A DNA stretch of 64,000 nt from Aurelia coerulea (Eukaryota; Cnidaria; Scyphozoa; Semaeostomeae; Ulmaridae), in contig CM076947.1 in NCBI GenBank assembly GCA_039566865.1, positions 23,747,501 through 23,811,500 of the forward strand. The letters are read 5' to 3'. Every line of letters starts with the position of its first letter. Position 1 is the stretch's first letter. Of this stretch, positions 28,152 through 40,100 are shown one piece after another. The position numbers and the translations under genes were made by a program. Under the pieces are notes generated by a model. That model was not told the DNA's origin. It saw only the letters and a program-made list of their open reading frames with translations, and searched no databases.

Positions 28152-31100
28152 GTAAATAGAGAATATTTGTTTATTTTAAACAAGATCACGACAATACGAC
28201 TACCTGTTTGTATGATATGCAGCAATTGATCCCAGTAGTTTTCTTTAGCGCCTTGTATTGAAAACATCCCATTGATGTGTTTTTTTAATTATATCCTCAC
28301 GTACATAAGTACACGAAGAAGGCGTATTTCCCATTGTTAAGGCCATGTTGGGGGGCTTTTTCAAGGTATGCCCTTTTATAGGAGCAGTAGGATAGGTTTA
28401 CTTTATATGCAAATAAAATAGGAGGGATGAATACACACGGCTTTAAAACAGTATATAGCCTACAACAGCCCCTTACACAAAATAACTTTCATTTCAAGGG
28501 GAAACCTGTTGTATTCCCAAAAGGAAGTTGATTTGCATCTGCAAACAAGGTACTCTGTTTTCCAATCCAAATGTTACTAGCAAATCTCGTGGGTTGCCGT
28601 TAGAGACGCTCACCCCCTGGGTGACTTGGAAGGGAGTTGAAGCCTTCAAGTCAGTCTTTCAATAGATTATCCCATTTTACGATGAATTGTGGGATTTGGC
28701 GTACAGGCCCTTTTCAGTTTCATAAATAGAATTTCAAAGTCAATGGCAATTAAATCATGAACCAGAATCGAGCATGGAAATCTCGATATCATGGTCTAGT
28801 TGATGAGTAATTTTATCAAAACAAAAGTTTAATAGATTAACAGTTTTGTTTTGAATGTCGGTAGAGCAAGGACAGATTTTGTAACACAATAGCATGAGTT
28901 GCTTTTGTTGACACCTGAATTCAAAGCGATTTGCGATTGCAGACAAAGGAAATTCCCTCAACCGGTAATTCAAAACAAACAAACAAAGCCGCAAAGTTTC
29001 TCTGAAATCCAGGTAGCTAGCTCACTTGTTGTGCATTCCAGAAGTTGTTTTCAAGAGCAAATATGAGCATAGATCAGAAGAAGAAGGATATATCTGCACA
29101 TCTACCTCGGGCATTTTATTTATTTGGTTCAAAAAGCCGATTGGGAGGCGATTCAATTCTCTTATTTTTTTGGGTGTTATTATAATACTTACTGCTCAGC
29201 TTCGGAGCAAAATAAATAAAATGCCCGAGGTAGATGTGCAGATTTATTCTTCTTCTTTCGATATAGGATCATGTTTGCTCTTGAAAAAAATTTCTGGAAT
29301 GCACAACGATCGCGCTAGCTACCTGGGTTTCAGAGAAACATATGCGGGTTTATTATGCGGCTACTGTAATGATATTCATTGAACCATAGTTAAGATCTGA
29401 ACATTCATCTGTCTTTCTTTCAGAATTCCCCTCCTTCCAAGAAATGGATAGCGGCAGCCTAGCATCTGTAAAAATCCAAAATACAGATTGTACATTCACA
29501 CGAAAAGGGGGCAATGGATGCGAGACTACATATTCTGCTTCTTCCGGACTATGTTCCATGAAAATGGTCATTACCCAGCTTTTTCCTGGCGTCAATTTGC
29601 TGGATATTACGCACAAGTTCATCAACCCAGAAAAATTTGATACTAAAAGGTTTAAAGTGAATAAATGCTCCGGGGACAAATTCGAGACAATCGCCTTCAA
29701 AGCAAAATCATTAGATTCTGTTGAGGTGGCACCGCAGCATATGACATTAGCAGCTGAGACTGATCTTACCGTCCGTTGGAAATATAAGGAAGCAGTGAAC
29801 ATAGAGAGCCTCCAAGTTGCTCTTAGAGGGATGACATCAGTTGGTGGGTTATATGTTTCTTTATGCTTACTATCATATAGCACCGTATTGTCTTCAAGGG
29901 GCATATGTCATGAGCCTGATTGGTTCATGCAATATAATTCTCTCTATTGTTTATTACAAAGTACAGGATCAAGGTTGGATTTTTTCCAGATGTACCAATC
30001 AGGTTCATGACATATGCCCTTTAAATTGGAACTTAAGGGAACTTAAGGGAATTTCGTTGTAGCAAATCTCAACTAACATCTAATGTGGGACGAATTTATT
30101 CAAAATGAGAGATCAAATAAACTAAGCATGAAATAAAATGGATGCAGAAATGAATTTGAAGTGTCCGAGTCGCAAGGAAATTGAATTGATTTTAGGCAAC
30201 TAATTTTCCTTCTATAGAAAACATAAATTCATTTGAAACTTCGACTTTTTACGAAGATTAAGATATTAACGACGTTTCGAGCATAACTCTTCATCAGATG
30301 AAAGTTGATGATACCTGATGAAGAGTTATGCTCGAAACGTCGTTAATACCTTAGTCTTCTTCTGTACGAAGTCGAATTTCTAAATGAATTTATGTTTTTT
30401 AATGATACAATGGACGTACAGCACGCACGACAACTTTGTTTTCTATTAATTTTCCTTCTGTAGGTAACAATCATGCAGTCCCGATGGAGGTATCCAAAAC
30501 GGATGGCACAGACTATGATGTAGAATTCTCACTAAGCACATTAGACGTAAATGTCTTCCTGGCTAAGTTTGGTATCCAGACAGAAGATCTAATTCCTTCT
30601 GATTTGAATTTTGAGAAGCGTGCACTTGGATTAACAGCATTAGTAATGCAGCAACCGAAAGTCAAAGGTGTCTTCTCTCCCGGTGGAGGTTTTGAGATCT
30701 ATGCAAAGGGAAAGATTGTTGCTCCGAAATTGGCTGCAGATGCTAAGAAAGTTTACTTGATCATCCAGGATTTTCAAAAAGCTACAGCAAACCCAGAAGA
30801 GGAAGGATTCGCGAAACCGATTGCTGGGATTTTGGCTCTGTACAGAGGTAATTATATATAACTCTATATGTTCCGTTTACTTCATTGCTTTATAAGATAG
30901 TTTTTCATTTATGATAAATCATCTGAAACGCAACGCAACCGCCATAATGGTATGCTAGTAACATTTTGCTCGTCGTTAGTCTTAACGAAATTCCCAAAAG
31001 GCTGGTCAAAAGTAATAGATATACTTTACTTGTCTTCGATAACTCTATAATGCAGAATTTTCAGTTACTACACGGACATGGAGGTACCTGAAAGAACGAA

Positions 31101-34100
31101 TTTATAGACTTTTTTTCATTAAGCTGCGCAAATCCAAGAGTTCCACCGAAGTTTTGAATTGCAGGGATCAAATGCATGTTGATGCATTTTTCTTTGAAGA
31201 GCAATGGACGAAACACTGCTCACCGCAGTATACTGCCAAAACAATTCTTAGATATGTCTGACCTAGGACACGTCCACACGATACCGGCACAACTTAAAAC
31301 GAAAGAACATTTGAAAGTTCCAAAATCTTTGCAGACTTTGACAGATTTTGACACCAAAGAAAATTATCTAGGCCTAAATAACTAATCGTCCTTGATCAAA
31401 AAGCGTCGAAAAATGTGCTGATTTTGGTCGATTTCGAATATTCAGACAATGTCGTTTTCAAATTTCACCAGATATAGTTCCATTTTCAAATTTGGCCAGC
31501 AAAAATGTGCCTTTGTGTGAACGGGAGATCTATCCTTAAAAAGTTTGTGCCGTATCTGAATTGTGCTAGTATCGTGTGAACGCATCTTTTTCTTTACTAG
31601 ATTCTTTGGAGACCATCTCAAATTGTTCCAGTTTAGCTTTCGCTCCAAAACATGTGTATTCTTTACTGTATTTTTGAACTCATCAGGACTAAGACTTTAT
31701 TTAATGCGTACACCATGATCTTTAAGATCGGAGGTTGCCTACTATTCTTTACTGTATTGGCTCTTCTTCTCGACTCAATTTTGGAATGAGCTTTCTCTAT
31801 TTCCATTTTCAAGGTCAAAGTGTGCCAGATACAATAATGTCACTAACAGGAGTCGCAGTGCCCGACCTTGCATTTTTCAACGGTGTAAACCAGGCAGCGA
31901 TAACACTTGCATCAAAACCAATTGTTAATATCAATTCAGAAGAGGTGGCGAAACAAGCAAAGAAGTATGTGCCAATTGAAGGACTTGATATGATGGGAAA
32001 AGGACTGACTGTTATGCATTTCACACCTAATTCTAATGATGATGTCAGAGACAAACAAAATCAGGTAAAATATACGCGGTCTCCTAAAAACGTGTGCTCC
32101 GTTTGTGTGGCTACTGTGAAGGAGCTTTATGGGCAAGAAGCTTCATTTTTGGGACAAATGTGAATTTTTGTAATCATAGAATTCAGCTCTCTAACATCAC
32201 AGAGCAACTTACCGTTCTGAAGGGTAAATTTCGCACTTGAGCTAAGCAAACTGTAATGTTTTGTTCCCTTGTGTTTATCATGATTTGATCTCTAGTCTTC
32301 AGGACCAAACATCCCTATGGCTATAGGAGACCGGAACTCTTTGTTTACCGAATCGACTGTTGCTCATTTATGCATCTACCTCTACAGGGAATGATTATTG
32401 ATTCCCTTACTTGACAGAAGTCTCAAGTAATTTCTTCCCTCGTCAATTTTCCTTGTCTTGTTTTTTGTTGCAGAAAGCAGACCGAATCTTATTTCACTGT
32501 GATGTTGGCAAAGATCAATTAACATGGACCTCGCCTCAAAACATCAGAACACAAATGTCAAAACTTGCCAACTTTGTATGGACTGAGCCGAAAGGTCTTA
32601 CAACTGTCCGTCTTAGGCCAGATACTCAAGGAGCTTTTGTCGATGTTGACTTCATCAGAAGTAGCAGGAGAGCTCAAGTGAGCTTTAACCTTACAGAGCG
32701 AGTGCTCGTTCTCTCAAATGGGCTTGTCAGTCTGATGAATACAACGATGACGTTATTCACTGATGCTCGAGGAGGTGGATATGCTGACTGGAAAATGAGT
32801 GGTAAAGGGAAGGAGACAATTATGGGTAAATATCTTTTTATTGCAAACTTGTTTCTGAAGCCTTTTCAAGAACTACAATCATTTAAATGGTCTTTTCCCC
32901 ATCATTAATCGACGTTCAAGTTGGCGTGGCTGGATAAATTTCAAGTATACTACCGGGTATCCCAAAAAATGTATACAGATTTCGTTGACTCCAGCGAATA
33001 GAAATTTTAAAGTGCTTTTTGATGAAATATAGTGCTTCTAGTTTTGTGGGGGCCGAATCATGAGTGTAAGGGAGGATATGAGGTGTCAATAGTACATATA
33101 AACACATACAATTTTATTTTCCCTTAGATGAGCTGGTTGATGTCACAGTTGAGCAACAAGCTCACAGAACGAATGTACTCGCAGTGGCTAACATATTCGA
33201 TATGACTACATTAAGGAATAGGACACAAGCAAGCCCTCTTCAAGAAAATCTGGAGCAAACATTTAAGTTTATCATGGATATGCCAATCGGAAACCTTCGT
33301 TATGAGGCATCATTTGAATGGCATAGGCTTCTGAAGTGAGTAGCAACAGAGATTGTTTTGATTATTAGGATAGAGGAATGACCAACGACGGGTAAAGTAC
33401 TCGGGGGGAGGGGCAATTGATCAGATTTTCGTTGGGAACATCCATGCTTCAAAGCACGTACCCAAACCATATACCAGTATTTCAAAAATGGGCCTGTTTG
33501 TTAGTTCTTTATACCAAAATCACAAAAATGGATACTGCTCTTTATGTCAAAAATCGCGAAGACAGTACCCTTCTCGTTGGAATTTCCCCAGTACTCAAAA
33601 TATACAAAGTGCCCCACCAGGGTAAAGTAAGGGACTTAAAGTACATTTGAATAGACTTGAAAAAATAAATTTGATTGAATGGAGATTTTGAAGTGAAACT
33701 TTTGTTGCAAGTACAGGCAATGAGCATCGACCAACATCCGTTCAGGTAAAAACAGAGATCTCTTGCAATGCAATCGAATAATAAGTTTTTATTTTATCCC
33801 AGGTCGAACATGCGGACGTTGTTTTGAATCACCCAGTGGTTTTTCCACGACTTTGCTAATATGAGAGATAGAAAGGAAATTTCTGCTACCAATTTGATGC
33901 TTTCTTCAGCAGTTTTATGGAGAATCTTTGGTGTCTACATCCGGAGAGCTTCTAGTGCACTCTGATTGTCGATTTGAGTGAAATTAACGGGGGGGGGGGG
34001 GGTACTTGACTTAATTTTATACCGGGGTGTGCCTACGAAAACTTATTTTGCTACCTTGCTCCAGAATTTCTCGCTCCAAATGATACCCTATTCTAGAAAA

Positions 34101-37100
34101 AAATGGTGAAAAGTATACTCCAACGCATGAAAATTTGACCGAAAAGCGACCCAATCTAACAAAATATCCCATTTTGGCATGTTTTGACAACCTGCTCTAG
34201 AAAAAATGCCTTATTTTCATACCCCGTGCTAGAAAAAATGGGTGAAAACGATACCCTTAAGAACGGCACATCCCCGTCGGACAAATATACTAAGTACCCC
34301 CACCCCCACCCCCCCCCCCGGGGAAATTATACAACTTTTATTCATTATTTCAGATTTAAAGGCTATGCATTGCTGGAGGGGAAACCAAACCTTGAACTGG
34401 TATACCGGGTAAGCCAGAAAAAAGTTCCCACATTCTAAAATTCGTAACACCACAAATACTTCTTGGATTTGAATGATTCAAATTCTAGTTGAAAGCCAAA
34501 AGATCGAAGTATTTTTGTGATTTTCTCATCTTTTTACGAGCACTGCATATATAGGTAAATTCAACTTTACAAATATTTCATGGCTGCAAAATGACAGAAA
34601 AAAGGCCTAAAACACTTGATCAAATCGTTAGGACTCTCCTCACACAGAACCAATACGCACATGCGTTTCACCTCTCTCAAGAGTTACAAGAAATAGATTC
34701 TCAAACAGATACTAAAGATTTTCAATCCCATGGCAATAGATGTGCAGACGATATCTCTCACCTCACCCATGAGAAATTGCATTTTCTCTGTTGTTCCGAG
34801 CGAGGAGTCCTTTATGATTTGATCAAGCATTTTAGGCCTTTTTCAGTCATTTTGCAACCATCAAGTTTTTGTAAGCTTGAATTTACCAATTTTTCCAATG
34901 CTCGTAAGAACGCGAGAAAAATCACAAAAATACTTCGATCTTTGGCTGTCAGTCAAGCAAATATTGATTAATTCCAATCCATTTAGTACTCTTGATGCTA
35001 TGAATTTTCAAAAGTGGGAACTTTTTTCTGGCTCACCCGGTAGAGTACGCTTTTAGTTCTTTTTTGAAGCGCCTGAGTGTTTGGATTTCTCTAATATTAG
35101 CTGGGATATCGTTCCAAGCCTTTAAGGAAGAGTAGTAAAATCCTTTTTAGCATGTTCTGGTTTGACCCTGGGGATCTGGAGCTCCTTGCAGTTTCTCGTT
35201 TCAAAAATTGAGTATGCCGATCTATATTGGTACTATAGGCTTTCCTAGCCTATTAACCAGACCCAATTTCAAAGGAAATAGTGGTCTGTTCAATACCGCC
35301 ATAAAGCTTGTTCAAAGCCTCTATTTCAAGAGGGCTGTTTTCCAAGTTTTGTGGAAAATGTATGCGCATGATTTTCTCGCAGCTCAAAACATTATCATAA
35401 AAGCAAAGGGCGAACTAGTTTAGTGCAGCAAGGGAGACAGCTTAATCAATTGCATGATTAGACCCTTGGGTCAGAGATTGAATTTCTATGCAAGGCAGAA
35501 CAAAGAGTAATCAGGGCGCATTCAGATTGCAGTATTCTTTTTCAGAAAAATTTCAAAGAGCTTCCTGAGCAAATGGTTTCTTTACAAATGGTCAGCAAAT
35601 TATTCTGAGGAATTTTCAAACGAGGTTTGAACAAGCTTTATGGCGGTATTGAACAGACCACTATTTCCTTTGAAATTGGGTCTGGCTAACAGGCTAAGGC
35701 TTTCCGGGCACAACTTGTTCAAAATCTTATATGCGATCACAGAACGATCAAATCGAATGAGGTTTTTAACACTTAGCCAATTAGATGACCATTTATCCTT
35801 TAATCTATTTTGGCCTGTTTTTAGAGATTTCTTAATGAATTTTATTCCGTTTGACGAGTAGACTATGACTTGATTCTGCTTGATGCTGGTCTCTTTGACA
35901 AGACCTTGTTCCTTTGAACCAAAGAAAATAGAATGCCCGAAGTTGATGTGTAGATGTATCCTTCTTCTTTCGATATAAGCTCATGTATGCTCCTAAGAGC
36001 AATTTCTGGAATGCACAACGAGTGCGCTAGCTACTTGGGTTTCAGAAACCTTTTGCCGCTTTGTTTGTTATGAATTATTGGTTGAGGGAATGTCCTTTGT
36101 GTGCAGTCGCTAATCGCTTTGAACTGAGGTGTCAATCAAACTCAACTGTTGCTATTGTCTTACAAAATCTGCGCTTGTTATTGGGGTGTAGTTTGAAAAT
36201 GAGTATATTTATTGCACCGCATATTTGTCTGAAATTTAATATTTTTCCTTTACCTTCATCGTGGAAATAATAGGCTCTATCTTGTAATGCAATCTAGTCA
36301 TTGGAAACAACTTCTCACTTGGTGGTAATGTGCTTTTGTAAGCTAACGTCGGTGAAGGTATTTTCCATGTTTTTCAAGATTACCTTGATCCTGAATTTCG
36401 AAATGAATTTTGACAGTTTTGTTTATATCTACAGGTGTCGTGATAAAGAAAGATCACAACCGTCAAGTAACCTTTGATCGACCACTCATGAAGCAAACTG
36501 ACAAATGTGAGTATCATACATTGAATATTTAAAGGCAAGGATCAAATCGTCACTTTCCTAGATCCTAAATGGGCCGGTCTGTGACATCCTATATTCTTTA
36601 ACGATGTTATCCGATAACATTACACGATACGAAGCTTTGCTATTTCAAATCTATCCAAGCATGGTGGTTTTTGTGTAAAGTGACTTTAGAATTGCCACAA
36701 AGTCAATGTTTTGAAAAAATCAGCTTGCTTTCTTATGAGATCTAATTGCCAGGCAAAAACAAGCGTTTTCTAGGTTACAGAGAATTTGTCATCAAACACT
36801 GCTTACTTTATTTATAATCAAAACCTTTGGTTCATTTTATAGACGAGTCTAATGTTTACTTAAATGAATAGATCTGGCTGTTGCACTTTGAATTTAGAGT
36901 TATTTGTTTTTCTTGCCTTTTTCTCCCCCCCCCCCCATGTCAGTTATTTTCGCCTTTCTTCCTTGCCTCCCTGTGAACTCCTGCTCAAATGGCTGCTTGT
37001 AGGAACTGAATCGTGAAATAAAATTTTTATTATATGGTGGAATTTTACAGCTGCGAAATATCTAGTGCAGCGTATTTTTTTTAACGTATGCTCTTTCCAC

Positions 37101-40100
37101 GATTTAAGAAATTATTCATCCTTGAATTTTTCATATTAATCTGGAAAGGAAACCTGATACATTTTGAAACAAATCAGGCGCTGCTAGTCACAAAATTGTA
37201 ACATAATTCACTTTGATATGTAGTGAATTTAGCATAGACTATTATCAAATATTACTTACCGGTTGTCCCCAAAACAAGTACTCCCGTTTCTCCCGTTTGA
37301 AAATTCACCAAAATTTGATTACATGGCCAATCTTCAATTTTCTTATTTTGTTCAAGTAGATCAAGAACCAAATTATTTTCAAAGACATCGCTGATCTTGT
37401 AATTAGTTTTGAAAATAGCAAATTTAGCTCTTGTTAGGGCTACCTGGTTTTGAATCATACTGCAAAAAAGCACTGATGATTGCTAGATCGATTTCTTTGT
37501 GCATGTAAAACTTTTAATTTGGTCATAAATGACAGAAATAAATGCACACTATCATTGGAGACTTCAATGAGGATAAAAATCTGAAAGATTTGACTCTTAG
37601 GCAAGATTGAGTAATTTGCTTGAAAACTCTAGCTCAAAATAAGGTTTTCCAACGTGTAAATTTTCTACCTTGGTACACCAAAAGCAGACATTTTATTATT
37701 TTTGACTATTTTTGGGTCCTTGACAAAGCAATTCAAAAAGAAAATTTTATGATAATTTTTTAAACAGGAGTACTTTTTTTGGGACACCCGGTAGCATCTT
37801 TTTTTCTTATTCACTCTCTGAAATCTACTTGCAAATTCCTTGCAGCTTTCAGAGAAGGTGGCATTGGTTTCATAGCGTCTCAACTAGATGTGCGTTCTTG
37901 CAAAGAAAATGAATGGGAAATGTGCACTTTTTTAAAGCTGCACTTCAATCGTTTCATGGACATCGAATACAAAGGACGAATGCTTGCCAAAAGAGTTAAT
38001 ATGGATGCAGTCGGAGATTTGTTACTCAATCTTGGAAAGAAGTTCACTTTGCAAATAAAGGAGTCTAATTTCCATGCTCTAGGAAAAGGAGATCATCTCT
38101 TCTTTAAAGGCCGTGTTGAGAATAATGTTTTTAGTGAATGGTACACTGGTAAGTATGAAATGTTTTGAAAATATACCGGGTGAGCCAGAAAAAAGTTCCC
38201 ACTTTTGAAATTCATAGCATCAAGAGTACGTAATGGATTGAAATAAATCAATATTTGCGTGACAGCCAAAAGATTGAAGTATTTTTATGATTTATTTCGC
38301 CTTCTTACGAGCACTGGAACAATTGGCAAATTCAAGTTTACAAAAACTTGAAGGTTGCAAAATGACTGAAAAAGGCCTAAAATGCTTGATCAAATCATAA
38401 AGGACTCATCGCTCAGAACAACAGAGAAAATGCAATTTCTCATGGATGGGAGATATCGTCTGCACATCTATTGCCATGACATTGAAAATCTTTAGCATCT
38501 GTTTGAAAATCTATGTCTTATACCTCTTGAGAGAGGTGCAACGTCTGTGCGCATTGTTCTGTGTGAGGAGAGTCCTAACGATTTTATCAAATGTTTTAGG
38601 CCCATTTTAGTAATTTTGCAACCATGAAATTTTTGTAAAAGCTGCATTTACCTTCATTTGAGTGCTCGTAAGAAAACGAGAAAAATCGCAAAAATACTTC
38701 CATCTTTTGGCTTTTAACTAGAATTTGAATCAGTCAAATCCATGAAGTACTTGTGGTGCTACGAAGTGGGAACTTTTTTCTGGCTCATCCGGAAGATAAA
38801 AAGATTTTGGTAGAGAATAGTCCTTTTAGCTATTCTAAAAATGAGTTTAGATCGATCGATATTTTTATAAATTTTTATACGAAAGGTTCAATTGAGTGGC
38901 TTTACAGCTTCAGTCACTGTTATGTGCAATGAAATATTCTAGAAAAGCATCAAAATTTATAAATTATCGTTCGATCCAGGCTCTTTTTTAGAATGGCTAA
39001 AAGGTCTATTCCACAAAATATGGCAGTGGGGTACTTTCTATCAATAGGAGTGAGAGCATTATTTTTCACAGGAGTTACAATCAGTCCACTCCGATAACAT
39101 TCTAGTATACCGGGTGCGCCAAAATAAACTATGCACGTTTGCCAGGCCACAATAAATCGTACACTCAAAAGGTTTTGAAGATTTATGACTTAATCGTTAG
39201 CAGAAAGCCTGAATTAGATACTGGGATTTTGTGCAAATTTTTTCATTTTCAGTTTTAAGAGCTAGAAGCGAATTTCCTAAAATCTTATTTTTCGAAAACA
39301 CTGAAAACGATAAAAAAACATCGATCAAGTTTTCTGAAGAATCGACATGAATGGACCAAGAGAGAACTTGTTCGTGGTGATTTGCGATTTAGAAATCGAC
39401 CAATTGTAATCTGCTGTACGAGAGTTCGCGCTAAACTCCCAAGTCCCCCGAAAACGTTTTCTCGTTGTTCATTCATGTTGAATCTTTTAAAACTTGATCG
39501 ACGTTTTTTCATCGTTTTTAATGTTTTCGAAAACAAATATTTTAAGAAACTCGCTTCTGGCTCTAAAAACCGAAAAATTGGCAAAAAGTCCTAGAATCTA
39601 ATTCAGGCTTTCTGATAAAGTTTAAGTCATGAATCTTCAAAATCAGTCCAGTGTACGATCTATCGTCGACTGCCAAATGTGCATAGTTTATTTTGGCGCA
39701 CCCGGTATTGTAGCTCCGCTCTCCTTTAAGGTTGACCTCCACTCCCGCCTCCACTGCAGTGGTTTTGGTCGGCGACCTGGGCGCTTGCCTAGTGCGCATA
39801 ATCTCTAGCAACAGAGAATGCGCACTGAGCGAATGCGCTGGTCGCCGACCGAAACTACTGCAAGTGTAGGACGGCCTTGAAGGGGCCTGTGCGACAGGCA
39901 CATTGTGATCCAGCAAATGTAATAAATGCCAAAAGACGAAAGTTCTCAAAATTAATCATGCTGTAGCTCATTTAAAGAGCAATGAGTGGCAATCAAAATA
40001 AAAGAAGAATTATTAAAGTCATAGACATATGAGAGGTGAGAAACAGATTTTCAAAGTTTCAAGAAATCACAAGTTTACAAATTTGATATCGAACAGACAA

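Noticed and set aside
34591..34971. 126-codon frame containing FLCCSERGVLYDLIKH
   Set aside because: Lies in the arms of the A-family MITE and recurs in the other orientation in A1 and A3; no start or coding context.
6667..38793. A1 and A3 as one insertion inherited from before the gene duplication
   Set aside because: Both lie in homologous introns in the same orientation, but at 928 and 25 nt from the exon, and no other flanking intron sequence is shared.
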